DNA of 64,000 bases. Source: Bacteroidota bacterium (GTDB lineage: Bacteria; Bacteroidota; Bacteroidia; Chitinophagales; Chitinophagaceae). The DNA lies in assembly GCA_018268085.1 (NCBI GenBank), contig JAFDXE010000001.1, positions 1 to 64,000 on the forward strand. The letters run 5' to 3'. Each line of letters starts with the position of its first letter. The stretch's first letter is position 1. The notes beneath the pieces are model-generated. The model saw only the letters and a list, made by a program, of their open reading frames with translations, did no database searches and was not told where the DNA came from. This document shows positions 54,289-62,934 of the stretch, one piece after another. The position numbers were made by a program, and so were the translations under genes.

Positions 54289-56591
54289 AATTTACATCCC
54301 ACTTTAACGTGAATACTTCTTGGAATTTCCCTCGGCATTAATCGCGGCGAACCAAATTCAATATGATGCTTATCGGTAATGTTTTGTGCACTTATGCTTA
54401 CACTAAGGTTCCTGTAATTCCAGCCAACCCTTATATCCAGGGCAAAATAAGCGGGTATATCCGGGATCCGTCTTGAATCAGATCCTTCCAGTTTGGAAAC
54501 ATACCTCGAAGCCAGGTCTACTTCAAATCTTCCCGGCAAATCCATAATGGATTGAATATTGCAATTAAACGCCGGATCTATTGCTTCATACTTCGGATTA
54601 TCCGGAATTGTTTTGGCCAGTAGCATGAATTTTTTTCCCATGTAGGTAAGTCCGCCTCTCATGCGCCACCAGCGGGTAACCACATAATTTCCCGAAAGTT
54701 CCAATCCCCAGGAATTTGCTTTCAGGCTATTGCCTAACGTTAGCCTGTTTCCGATACCGGTGCTGTCAATGCTTCTCAGATCGTAATAATTATTATAAAA
54801 AGTGGCCAGGGAAAATGAAATATTTTCGGCTGGGCGTATCCGGTAGCCCAGTTCATACGCCCAAACTTTTTCAGAAATTACAGGTGCTGTGGGCAGGTCC
54901 TGTATTGATTTCAGATCCCTGTCGAACCTGCTTGGCGTGCGCACTGCTTTTGATACTGCAGCCCAAAGCGTATGATTGGTAACAGGTGTTAGTGCCAGCC
55001 GCACACTTGGTTGCCATTCGAAACCGGTATATTCGTTGTGCAATAATTTCGTACCTAATGTGAGTTCAAGTTTTTTAGGAACAAGGGTTACCTGGTCTTG
55101 CAGAAAGGCATTGAATAAATGAAGCGTCCGGTTTGCAGGAGAAAAAATAATCCGGCCGGTGGTTTTATCAGTAACATTACGGTAACCCGTACCCCATAAT
55201 ATGCGATTGCGTTTTCCTAATACAACATCATGCTGGATATCGAGGTCGAAGGTTGTCATCTCATCTCCCAAACTATCGGGCGTTGCATTGCGCCAGGTTC
55301 TGTCGAAATATCCCTGTATGGTTAAATTGGAATGAGTTGAAAAATTATGTTTCCATCTCCCCAATACATTCTGACCATTCACTTTTGTGCTGTCGTTACT
55401 ATCTTCATTCCCCATGTAAAAATCACCCTGTAGCGTAAATTGATTATTTGTTTTACGGGGATAAATATCCATTCTGAATCCTGCTTTCGTCATATCCCAT
55501 TGATCATTTGCACTGGAACCATCTTCATAATTTATGCTGCCATAATCAAACCGGTTGGCATGAACCCTGAAATAAACAACGGAATCTATATTTGAACCGT
55601 AGCGGAATGCGAATCCATTTTTAAAAAAATTACCAAAGGAAACAGCGCCATTAAAACCCTGTGTTTCCTTTGCAGATTTTGTGATGATATTGATAACGCC
55701 ATTCACTGCATTGGCACCCCATAACGTTCCGCCAGGGCCGCTTACTACTTCAATGCGATCGATATCATCTTTCAGAATATGCTGCACGTCCCAGTACACA
55801 CCACTGAACAACTGGTTATACACCACCCGTCCATCAACCATTACCAGCAATTTATCGGCAAGGGAACTATTGGAAATAGGTGCGCCATTAAAACCTCTTG
55901 ACGTAACAGACCATTCATGTGAGCCCGACCTGGTTACCTGTAGGTTGGAAGCAAGTCGTAATACTTCCGGTAATAAAGTAGTAGGAGATCGTTGAATATC
56001 TTCATTGGTAATTACCTGGATAGCGGATGCAACTTCCGTTAATTTCTGTGCTGTTTTTGTAACGGAAGTTACCTGTATGTTCATCAGTTCTTCAACAGAT
56101 AATTTTTTTAATTTACCAACAGGAGGCAAAGTTCTTTTTTGAGCAGTAGCTGTATGAGGCAAAAAACTCAGCAAAAAAATAGTACACAATAATAGTACCG
56201 GCACACATTTTAAAATATTGCTGAGGATAGCAGTTAACTGAGAAATGGTTGTTGGTTTAACAATAAAATCAACGGCACCCAATTCTTTTGTTGAATGTAT
56301 TGAAGACGGATCAGCCGTTGTTGAATACATATAGATAGGTACACTTTTTAACCTGTCTATTTTTTTAATCTGGTGTAAACATTCCTGCCCGTTCATACGG
56401 GGCATGTTAAGGTCAATAAAAATCAAATCGGGAACGAATGTAATATCAGCCTGTATTTTTTCAAGTGCATGAATTCCATCATTGGCGAAAACGCACTCTA
56501 CTTCCCGGCCGGATCGTTGCAATGCATCAGAAAATATTTCCTGATCGTCGGCATCATCATCGATCAGGAATACGATTTTCCTGTATTTCAT
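54285..56591 (-). CDS. Receiver domain fused in frame to a TonB-dependent receptor
   Basis: One uninterrupted frame of 768 codons encodes two unrelated proteins in series. Residues 1-128 are a complete single-domain response regulator of the Rcp1-like kind: acidic DDD at 11-13, phospho-acceptor D60 in LIFIDLNMPRMNG, T91/T92, and K112 in VKP. Residues 130-150 form a signal peptide (PVLLLCTIFLLSFLPHTATA, cleavage before QKRT). The rest is a TonB-dependent receptor of about 620 residues, with a plug domain (about 170-310, LSVEELMNIQVTSVTKTAQK, LLVMVDGRVVYN, GPGGTLWGANAVNGVINI) and a beta-barrel ending in KVGCKF. V130 is a GTG codon (56204-56202) that could serve as an internal start, giving a normal 639-residue receptor. 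It heads an operon with the YfiR-like and kinase genes. Confidence 0.85.
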   Translation of the reverse strand: MKYRKIVFLIDDDADDQEIFSDALQRSGREVECVFANDGIHALEKIQADITFVPDLIFIDLNMPRMNGQECLHQIKKIDRLKSVPIYMYSTTADPSSIHSTKELGAVDFIVKPTTISQLTAILSNILKCVPVLLLCTIFLLSFLPHTATAQKRTLPPVGKLKKLSVEELMNIQVTSVTKTAQKLTEVASAIQVITNEDIQRSPTTLLPEVLRLASNLQVTRSGSHEWSVTSRGFNGAPISNSSLADKLLVMVDGRVVYNQLFSGVYWDVQHILKDDIDRIEVVSGPGGTLWGANAVNGVINIITKSAKETQGFNGAVSFGNFFKNGFAFRYGSNIDSVVYFRVHANRFDYGSINYEDGSSANDQWDMTKAGFRMDIYPRKTNNQFTLQGDFYMGNEDSNDSTKVNGQNVLGRWKHNFSTHSNLTIQGYFDRTWRNATPDSLGDEMTTFDLDIQHDVVLGKRNRILWGTGYRNVTDKTTGRIIFSPANRTLHLFNAFLQDQVTLVPKKLELTLGTKLLHNEYTGFEWQPSVRLALTPVTNHTLWAAVSKAVRTPSRFDRDLKSIQDLPTAPVISEKVWAYELGYRIRPAENISFSLATFYNNYYDLRSIDSTGIGNRLTLGNSLKANSWGLELSGNYVVTRWWRMRGGLTYMGKKFMLLAKTIPDNPKYEAIDPAFNCNIQSIMDLPGRFEVDLASRYVSKLEGSDSRRIPDIPAYFALDIRVGWNYRNLSVSISAQNITDKHHIEFGSPRLMPREIPRSIHVKVGCKF

Positions 56592-56694
56592 TCAAATAAG
56601 GTTAAGGCTTCAATTTAGCAAATATTGGAAGAATAATACACATTAGGGTAACCTGGCGGGTTACATGTGTAATAAATCCGGGTAGCTGCAAATC

Positions 56695-57033
56695 TTAATG
56701 AAGGCCGAACAAATTAAACAACCTACTGAATTGATTGTCGTGAGATACGGATGGTTTTATAAAATATATTTCCTGCACGGCCAGTTCATTGCTGATAGAT
56801 TGTTGAAACTGGTGCTCATTTTCTGTGATCCACAATGGAAGTTCCTGCTGAACAATTTTCCATTCGGAAGATAACTGGTGCATGTTGAATACAATTCGGG
56901 TACCTTTAGCATCGATAGTATCTACGGTAAAAATTGTTTCCAGGCTGCCATTGGATTTTCTGAAGTTGAATTCCTTTAAATGACCATCGATTTTAATAAG
57001 GTGGGAGAACTGAATGTTTTTAAGGAATGTCAT
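56695..57033 (-). CDS. Hypothetical protein, 112 residues
   Basis: I do not recognise this protein. It is soluble, without signal peptide or membrane segment. It starts MTFLKNIQFSHLIKIDG and has a predicted beta-rich first half (IDGHLKEFNFRKSNG, IFTVDTID, RIVFNMHQL) and a mixed second half ending RLFNLFGLH. It lies 103 bp before the receptor operon on the same strand, but I see no functional link. Codon use looks like that of its neighbours and no longer frame competes in the region, so it is probably real. Confidence 0.6.
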   Translation of the reverse strand: MTFLKNIQFSHLIKIDGHLKEFNFRKSNGSLETIFTVDTIDAKGTRIVFNMHQLSSEWKIVQQELPLWITENEHQFQQSISNELAVQEIYFIKPSVSHDNQFSRLFNLFGLH

Positions 57034-57198
57034 AGGTTAGGGTTTAATTGCAAGATCAAAACGATGCATCTATCGTGTTATTGTTTGGTTTGGCTATTTA
57101 ATAAAAGAATGTATGCATTTTTATTTACCTGAAGGTTAATTTGCAACTTCATTAAAAGGTATGATATCATTGAGGCAACTGATGTTAAACATAAGTAC

Positions 57199-58173
57199 AT
57201 GAAATTTTTAGAAGTATCGGGCATTTCAAAGATGATAAATGGTAATAAAGTGCTGGATAATGTCAACTTTAAACAGGAAGCATTTCAAAACATTGCATTA
57301 GCCGGACAAACAGGTTCGGGTAAAACAACGCTGCTGAAAATTTTATCCGGATTAGAACAACCCGACAAAGGTTCGGTATTATTAGATGGCGAAAGAATAT
57401 TGGGTCCTGATGAAAAATTAATTGCAGGGCATGATCACATTGCATATATATCCCAGGCACTTGAACTCAGAAATAATTACAGGGTAGAGGAAGTGCTTGA
57501 TTACAGCAACAAACTTTCAGATAAAAAAGCCGCACAGCTTTTTGAAATATGCAGGATACAACATTTATTAAAAAGATGGACGGATGAATTATCGGGAGGA
57601 GAAAGACAGCGTATTGTTATAGCCAAAGCATTGGTAGCATCGCCGAAATTATTATTGCTGGACGAACCATTCTCCAATCTCGACCAGATTCATAAAAAGC
57701 TGATCAAAGAAATAATTCATGATATCAGTAACGAATTTGCGATCAGTTGTATGATGGTATCACATGATCCGGCGGATCTACTTTCCTGGGCAGAACGGAT
57801 CATCGTTTTACATAACGGAGAAATTATTCAGGAAGGATCTGCTGAACAAATCTATATGCAACCCGTTAACGAATACTGTGCATCGTTGTTTGGAAAATAT
57901 AATTTACTAACTGCCGGCGACCATGAAATTACCAGCAGCATTTTACCGGGCAGAAAAGCAATGATCCGGCCCGAACATATTATCATAGAGAAGAAAGAAA
58001 ATTTAAAGTGCAATGCTGTTGTTAGCGCCGTTCGGTATATGGGTAGTTATGTTGAAATAGAAGCAGAAGCAAATAACCTGAAACTAACGGCATTCAATAA
58101 CCGAAATAATTTCAGCAGGGGCGATAAAGTGTTTCTTACTGTGGATTGGGATAAAGTGTGGTATTGGGATTAA
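57199..58173 (+). CDS. ABC transporter ATPase with C-terminal TOBE-like domain (PotA/FbpC class), without partners
   Basis: The 324-residue ATPase has Walker A GQTGSGKT (36-43), signature LSGGERQR, Walker B LLLLDEPFSNLD and switch histidine in MVSHDPAD. After about residue 235 a TOBE-type regulatory domain follows (IRPEHIIIEKKENLKC, then AVRYMGSYVEIEAE). This layout belongs to importers for polyamine, iron, sulfate or sugar. No permease or binding protein lies nearby, so it is an orphan; the substrate is unknown. The next element downstream is the inverted dispersed repeat, 8 bp after the stop. Confidence 0.88.
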   Translation: MKFLEVSGISKMINGNKVLDNVNFKQEAFQNIALAGQTGSGKTTLLKILSGLEQPDKGSVLLDGERILGPDEKLIAGHDHIAYISQALELRNNYRVEEVLDYSNKLSDKKAAQLFEICRIQHLLKRWTDELSGGERQRIVIAKALVASPKLLLLDEPFSNLDQIHKKLIKEIIHDISNEFAISCMMVSHDPADLLSWAERIIVLHNGEIIQEGSAEQIYMQPVNEYCASLFGKYNLLTAGDHEITSSILPGRKAMIRPEHIIIEKKENLKCNAVVSAVRYMGSYVEIEAEANNLKLTAFNNRNNFSRGDKVFLTVDWDKVWYWD

Positions 58174-58180
58174 ATGGAAA

Positions 58181-58358
58181 TAAAAAGTCAAAATTCAAAA
58201 ATCAAAATTCAAAAATGGGAAGAGAATAAAAGTCGCCACTGAATCACTGATTAAATCTTTGTGTTCCTTTCTGCCTTTACGCCTTCGCGGCAACCCTCTG
58301 TGCAACTCCGTGAAAAAACTTCGTGTCCTCTGTGGTTAAAAATTCAAAAGTAAAAATC
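58181..58358 (-). repeat. Dispersed intergenic repeat, copy 3, inverted
   Basis: Read on the minus strand, this stretch matches the two copies at 1-299 in order: TTTTTAACCACAGAG, TTGCACAGAGGGTTGCC, AAAGGCAGAAAGGAACACAA, and the tail of TTTGAATTTT words. It fills the gap between two convergent genes (stops at 58173 and 58364). No terminator hairpin of the usual kind is seen here, so the repeat may act as or replace one. Confidence 0.82.
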
Positions 58359-58363
58359 ACTCC

Positions 58364-59581
58364 TTATTCCGTTGGCCTCCGTCTTAAAATAACCGCCGCA
58401 TTCTTTTTCAAATCACCGGCAAACCTGATCTCATACCTGTCTCTTCCATCTTTTACAATCAACAAACCCGTATTCGGAGGAATGCTGCCCAGGCTTTCGG
58501 CATACATGATAAGCTGTACAGAATCGGCCATTTCTGTCATGTAAATTGTTTTCGTAATTGCCTTCGTTGACAGTCCCTGGTGCGCCAACACCATTTTACC
58601 ATTCACGATTACACTCACCGTATCTCCGTCAACTTCACCATTATCATACAACGTAAGCGTTAAGCTATCTGATTTATACATTACGGTTTGGATATTTTCC
58701 AGGGTTCTGTCGCCATAGGTTGTTGCCAATGGTTTGGAGGCTACTCTCGTTTCCGTTTTTTTCGCCGGCGCCGGAACAGTAGTAGCGGTAGCAGGAGTAG
58801 TTACAGGAGCGGTAACCGATGGCTTTGCAACGGCAACCGGTGCTGCAGGATTCGATTTTGTAACAATAGGAACCGGTTTCAGTTTTGGCCTGGATACCGT
58901 TGGTGCAGCGGCAACGGCAGGTGCATTTGATTGCTTTTTTGTTTTGTCGTTGATATTTACTTCTGTTTCTACCTTACCCAGCATGGCTACATCAGCTTCT
59001 GCAGGCGGGGTTTCTTTGGCTATGGCTGTTGCAGGTTCTTCCTGTGGCGCTGTTGGGGGAGCGAGGAAGGATACGGATTTTGTGAGATCCATTTCTTCCA
59101 GTTTGGCAATAAGTTTTGGCTCTTCAATAATGCTGTCTTTCCTGAGCCGGATACCGCCAGTCATCGATCTGAACTTATCTGTTTTAAGCGTTTTGAATTT
59201 ACCAATCAACAGCATTGTTTTTTCATTTACAATTTCCAGTTGTAGCGTATTGGTTTGTTTCAGTTGCTTGGGAGATTCTTCATCGAAGCTGTTGAAAACA
59301 AGATCCACATCTTCCATAATGATATTATCTTTTTCCTTCTTTACCACGATTGATTTCATGGCCACCATTTGTTCTCCTTTCACCATAAAAGTAGTGTAAG
59401 AAAAACCGGATAGTTTTCCGTCCTGCTCAGAGATCACCACTTCATATGGCAATGTTTTTTCCGTGGTATAAATTTTTCCGGTCCATACCCCAACAAGATT
59501 TTGTGCAAACACCGAAACGGGCATTAACCCCATGAATAAACCAAGCAGGCAAAACAGCCGGATATTTTGTTTAGTCTTCAT
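58364..59581 (-). CDS. Secreted two-domain protein of unknown function
   Basis: The 405-residue protein has a signal peptide (about 1-26, ending SVFAQ) and a beta-rich N-terminal domain (about 27-155, starting LVGVWTGKIYTTEKTLPYE, lipocalin-like in look). A low-complexity linker rich in Pro, Ala, Thr and Lys covers about 170-300. The C-terminal domain (about 305-405) has LTLYDNGEVDGDTVSVIVNG, MYAESLGSIPPNTGLLIV and YEIRFAGD. I have seen the last domain in other secreted Bacteroidota proteins but cannot name it. The linker suggests a tether across the periplasm or along the wall. No partner gene is apparent. The convergent ATPase gene ends 190 bp away across the repeat. Confidence 0.72.
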   Translation of the reverse strand: MKTKQNIRLFCLLGLFMGLMPVSVFAQNLVGVWTGKIYTTEKTLPYEVVISEQDGKLSGFSYTTFMVKGEQMVAMKSIVVKKEKDNIIMEDVDLVFNSFDEESPKQLKQTNTLQLEIVNEKTMLLIGKFKTLKTDKFRSMTGGIRLRKDSIIEEPKLIAKLEEMDLTKSVSFLAPPTAPQEEPATAIAKETPPAEADVAMLGKVETEVNINDKTKKQSNAPAVAAAPTVSRPKLKPVPIVTKSNPAAPVAVAKPSVTAPVTTPATATTVPAPAKKTETRVASKPLATTYGDRTLENIQTVMYKSDSLTLTLYDNGEVDGDTVSVIVNGKMVLAHQGLSTKAITKTIYMTEMADSVQLIMYAESLGSIPPNTGLLIVKDGRDRYEIRFAGDLKKNAAVILRRRPTE

Positions 59582-59941
59582 AAATTAAAAATAGGACTTC
59601 TTTTGTAGAAACGGGTAAGCGCCCTAAGAAGTTTTGATTTTTTAAACAAGCTGTTTGTGCCGGGCAAGGCTACTGATAAATTCAGCAACCCGGTCCTTAT
59701 GGGGCAGGTTAAATGGTTAATTAATTAATATCCTGAACGGGTTATCCTTACTGATGAACATATTCATTTTTTTAACTGCTCCTGTTGGCTACATCCTTAA
59801 TTACAACCTGAACATTACCTGATGCTGCATACAATGGTATCAACTGGTTTTTTATTTTTACCTCTTTTATTTATGCTGTAAGGAAAGCAAACAATTATCG
59901 TCTTTAATAAAATTGTAACCTTTAATCACGAACGCAGGATC
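59582..59941. other. Divergent intergenic region, 360 bp
   Basis: It separates the divergent genes at 59581 and 59942 and must hold both promoters. I see no open frame, hairpin terminator or repeat of note, and no convincing promoter pair. Confidence 0.5.
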
Positions 59942-60679
59942 ATGTGTACAGTTTCATTTATTCCGGTTAATAACGGGTTTGTGCTTACATCCAACAGGGA
60001 TGAACACAGCAACAGGGGCATTGCGCTCTACCCGGATTTTTATATGATTAATGAAAGACGATTGCTTTTTCCCCGGGATAAAAAACAGGGGGGAACCTGG
60101 TTTATCTGTAATGAATGGGGAGATACCGCCGTTTTACTGAATGGCGCCATGAAGAAACATCAACCGGGTATGCAATACAGGAAGAGCAGGGGACTTGTGC
60201 TGATCGATCTTTTTAAACACAGGGATATCATTGAAGCCATCCATGCTTATGATTTTAATGAAATTGAAAATTTCACTTTGATACTCGCAGCTTCCGGTAA
60301 GCTGACAGAATTTAACTGGGATGGGAAAAAACTATATAGCACACAGCACAGCATACAGCATCCTCATATCTGGTCGTCGGTAACGCTGTACAATCAACAC
60401 ATGATCGCTGAAAGAAAGCAGTGGTTTTACAATTGGATACAGCAGGTTGGTAAAACAGAACAGGCCGATGTTGTAGATTTCCACCACAACACAGAGAAAC
60501 AAAACAAAAATTATGGCCTCATGATCTTTAGGGAAAATCTCATTTCAACCGTTAGCATTACTTCCCTGAAAATTGAAAACGGGGAAGCATGTATGTATTA
60601 TAAAGACTGTGTACATAATATTGAAAAAAGAATTGATTATACCATTGGCTGTAAAGCTGAAATAATAAACAACCAATAG
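59942..60679 (+). CDS. NRDE family protein (TANGO2 homolog)
   Basis: The 245-residue cytoplasmic protein begins MCTVSFIPVNNGFVLTSNRDE, which carries both marks of the family: Cys2, the expected N-terminal nucleophile after Met removal, and the NRDE motif at 18-21. Later family words are GGTWFICNEWGDTAVLLNG and LFKHRDIIEAI. Eukaryotic TANGO2 has been linked to Golgi organisation and to heme or lipid handling; the bacterial role is unclear. The ATP-grasp gene follows after 7 bp, so the two are co-transcribed and may act in one pathway, as an amidohydrolase-like fold beside a ligase. Confidence 0.9.
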   Translation: MCTVSFIPVNNGFVLTSNRDEHSNRGIALYPDFYMINERRLLFPRDKKQGGTWFICNEWGDTAVLLNGAMKKHQPGMQYRKSRGLVLIDLFKHRDIIEAIHAYDFNEIENFTLILAASGKLTEFNWDGKKLYSTQHSIQHPHIWSSVTLYNQHMIAERKQWFYNWIQQVGKTEQADVVDFHHNTEKQNKNYGLMIFRENLISTVSITSLKIENGEACMYYKDCVHNIEKRIDYTIGCKAEIINNQ

Positions 60680-60686
60680 ACAGGCT

Positions 60687-61823
60687 ATGACATCACTCAG
60701 CAAAATTAAAAGGTCACCATTCTTTATCCGGTTATTCAATTGGGAATACTGGCCGTTCAATATCGTGTATATTCCTGTGTACATTGTTTGGTTCTGGTAT
60801 AGCATCCGGGCGAGATCATTCTTTTTTTTCGGCGCTTCCAATCCGTTTATCAGGAATGCAGGGTTTCTGCAGGAGTCAAAAAAAGAAATTTATGAGCTGA
60901 TTCCTGCCGGTTATACACCGCCCACTTTTTTTTTCAGGGCCGGATCAAATCCTGGTGAATTGATTAAAACAATAAAACAGGAAAAACTTTCTTATCCGTT
61001 AATTATAAAACCCGATATCGGCATGCAGGGCAAGGCTGTTTTAAAAGTAACTGGTGAAACTGAATTACTGGATGCGGCTGCAAAATTTGATGTTGATTAT
61101 ATTATTCAACCGTTCATTCCTTATGAAAAAGAAATCGGGATCTTTTATGTAAGATATCCCGGGGAACCGGCGGGCCGCATTACCGGGATTGTAGAAAAAG
61201 AATTTTTAACCGTAACAGGTGATGGTGTTAGCACGATAGAACAATTACTGCAACGTACACCGCGGTATGTATTGCAATTACCGGTGATCCGGAAAATGCT
61301 GGGCAACCAGATCTATACTGTTCCGTTAGCCCATGAAAAGAAAGTGCTGGTTCCTTATGGTAACCATGTGCGTGGATCACTGTTTCTCGACAGTACGTAT
61401 AAAAACAATGCCCAGGTAAGCGCCGTAATAGATGCAGTGTGCAGCCAGGTAAAAGAATTTTATTTCGGCAGACTGGATATCAGGTTTTCCAGCTTTGAAG
61501 AATTAGCTGAAAATAAAAACTGGAGTATTATTGAATTGAATGGAGCCGGGAGTGAACCTACCCACATTTACGATCCCAGTCATTCCATCTGGTTTGCCTG
61601 GAAAGAAATCATCAGGCATATACATATGCTGTTCACCATTTCAGTTGCCAATAAAAAAAGAGGATTTGCTTATCTCCGTTTTACCGATGGTATGAATATG
61701 CTGAGAGAAAATAAAAAATATGTGCGTAAACTGAATAGTATTCAATTTTATTCGAAAGAAAATACAACTTCATTTTTTGCAACAGGAAATACTTACCCAT
61801 TACATCCTCAAACTTTACAGTAA
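60687..61823 (+). CDS. ATP-grasp enzyme (D-Ala-D-Ala ligase-like fold)
   Basis: The 378-residue protein has an aromatic, probably membrane-associated N-terminus (about 15-50, with NIVYIPVYIVWFWY) and an ATP-grasp core. Visible parts are the phosphate-binding loop region KPDIGMQGKAVLKV, the hinge VDYIIQPFIPYEKEIGIFYV, and the metal-binding end LDIRFSSFEEL with WSIIELNGAGSEPTHIYDP. Such enzymes join a carboxylate to an amine or thiol through an acyl phosphate. The exact substrate is unknown; it is not a canonical D-alanine ligase. It follows the NRDE gene by 7 bp. Confidence 0.85.
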   Translation: MTSLSKIKRSPFFIRLFNWEYWPFNIVYIPVYIVWFWYSIRARSFFFFGASNPFIRNAGFLQESKKEIYELIPAGYTPPTFFFRAGSNPGELIKTIKQEKLSYPLIIKPDIGMQGKAVLKVTGETELLDAAAKFDVDYIIQPFIPYEKEIGIFYVRYPGEPAGRITGIVEKEFLTVTGDGVSTIEQLLQRTPRYVLQLPVIRKMLGNQIYTVPLAHEKKVLVPYGNHVRGSLFLDSTYKNNAQVSAVIDAVCSQVKEFYFGRLDIRFSSFEELAENKNWSIIELNGAGSEPTHIYDPSHSIWFAWKEIIRHIHMLFTISVANKKRGFAYLRFTDGMNMLRENKKYVRKLNSIQFYSKENTTSFFATGNTYPLHPQTLQ

Positions 61824-62010
61824 TAAAAATCAGGAAGTAAACATTCATCAGGCTACCGTTCCTGAAAAGAAAATAAGCTCACTTGAACATCGGTGTAATG
61901 TTTCGGCAACGCCAACTTTACTATTCCTGTTTGCCAAAGGAAACCTACTAAAGAAAATTTCAGGCTACCAGGATAAAGTTGAATTATTGAATGAAGCAGG
62001 AACCGTGTAA
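61824..62010 (+). pseudogene. Thioredoxin-fold 3' remnant
   Basis: The frame (open from 61777 inside the ATP-grasp gene) reads VSATPTLLFLFAKGNLLKKI and then SGYQDKVELLNEAG before TAA at 62008. This looks like the last third of a thioredoxin: the strand with cis-proline (TPT), the next strand and the C-terminal helix. The first half with the CxxC active site is missing. Either it is a deletion remnant behind the ATP-grasp gene or a chance resemblance; no start codon with a sensible leader lies within the conserved part. Confidence 0.5.
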
Positions 62011-62059
62011 AAGAACGATGCGTTGTTCATGATGCTGTGCATAAGATCATAGTTATTGT

Positions 62060-62722
62060 TCAGCTCTGCCAGTATTCGCCCGTTTCCACATCCATCATTG
62101 ATAACTTTCCGCCTTTGCCGGCACCGGTATCAATGTTGGTGATGCCTGCACGTGTAACCGGAACCGTTATATTCCAATATAAGGTGGGCGTATGGCCAAT
62201 ATACACATGCTTAAAATCATCGGCAGTAATTAATTTCCCGGGCGCATCGGCTTCCATCATTTCCTGTACCAGTTCCCTGTCCCAGGCAAAAGAATCTTTT
62301 GGTTGTGTAACAATTTTCCGGTGCCGGTTAAATCCGCCATGTACAAAAACATTGCGCTCTTCATCAATATAATAGGGAACCTGCCTGTCGTAAAACGATT
62401 CATGCACCACAGGATCCACAGCATGCAGCGCATAAGACTCCAGGGTAGTTTTACCTCCCTGCTGCACCCACATATATTCCATTTGTTTGCTGGCCGACTT
62501 CATATAGGCTTTCAGCCACTGGTCGTGATTTCCTTCTATCAGTACAAGATGTTTACATTGCTTCAACCATTCCACTACTTCATAACTGCTTCTTCCGCGG
62601 TCGCAGATATCTCCAACCTGTATCAGCAGGTCGTTGTCGAAATCAAAAGCAGCTTTCCTGGAAACAGCCTCCAGTTTTTCCAGTTCACCATGTATATCGC
62701 CTAAAACCAGTTTTCGTTTCAT
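62060..62722 (-). CDS. Calcineurin-like metallophosphatase (PrpA-like Ser/Thr phosphatase)
   Basis: The 220-residue enzyme shows the full metal-site series: GDIHG (8-12), GDICDRG, GNHD, HGGF and GHTP. These are the motifs of the PPP family of bacterial phosphatases such as PrpA, which use two metal ions to hydrolyse phosphoesters on proteins or nucleotides. The frame is open from 62752, but ATG at 62722 (MKRKLVLGDIHG) puts the first strand right at the N-terminus as in the family, and I prefer it. It is cytoplasmic and stands alone, divergent from the next gene. Confidence 0.9.
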   Translation of the reverse strand: MKRKLVLGDIHGELEKLEAVSRKAAFDFDNDLLIQVGDICDRGRSSYEVVEWLKQCKHLVLIEGNHDQWLKAYMKSASKQMEYMWVQQGGKTTLESYALHAVDPVVHESFYDRQVPYYIDEERNVFVHGGFNRHRKIVTQPKDSFAWDRELVQEMMEADAPGKLITADDFKHVYIGHTPTLYWNITVPVTRAGITNIDTGAGKGGKLSMMDVETGEYWQS

Positions 62723-62934
62723 AACAGCTTGCCTGGTTAATATAATCATCATTATTAACCAATCTATCCATTTAGTTTACTCGTTTGTAAAAGTTTACGC
62801 ATTTGCGGTATGCTTCTATACCTGTCAAATTTACACCCAAACAACCAATCCATAGTTTGGCGTTTTTATTGAGTAATAAATAGCTCAAATAGAAGGTACT
62901 GTTATTAACTTTGTACAATCCCGATTGAAATAGT

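Noticed and set aside
56161..56208. Out-of-frame ATG at 56208-56206 as the real start of the TonB-dependent receptor
   Set aside because: It reads in a different frame from the receptor and would need a frameshift; the in-frame GTG at 56204 is the better internal candidate.
58734..59399. A 221-codon plus-strand open frame
   Set aside because: It is antisense to the Pro/Ala-rich linker of the secreted protein at 58364-59581, whose signal peptide and domain structure show that the minus strand is coding.
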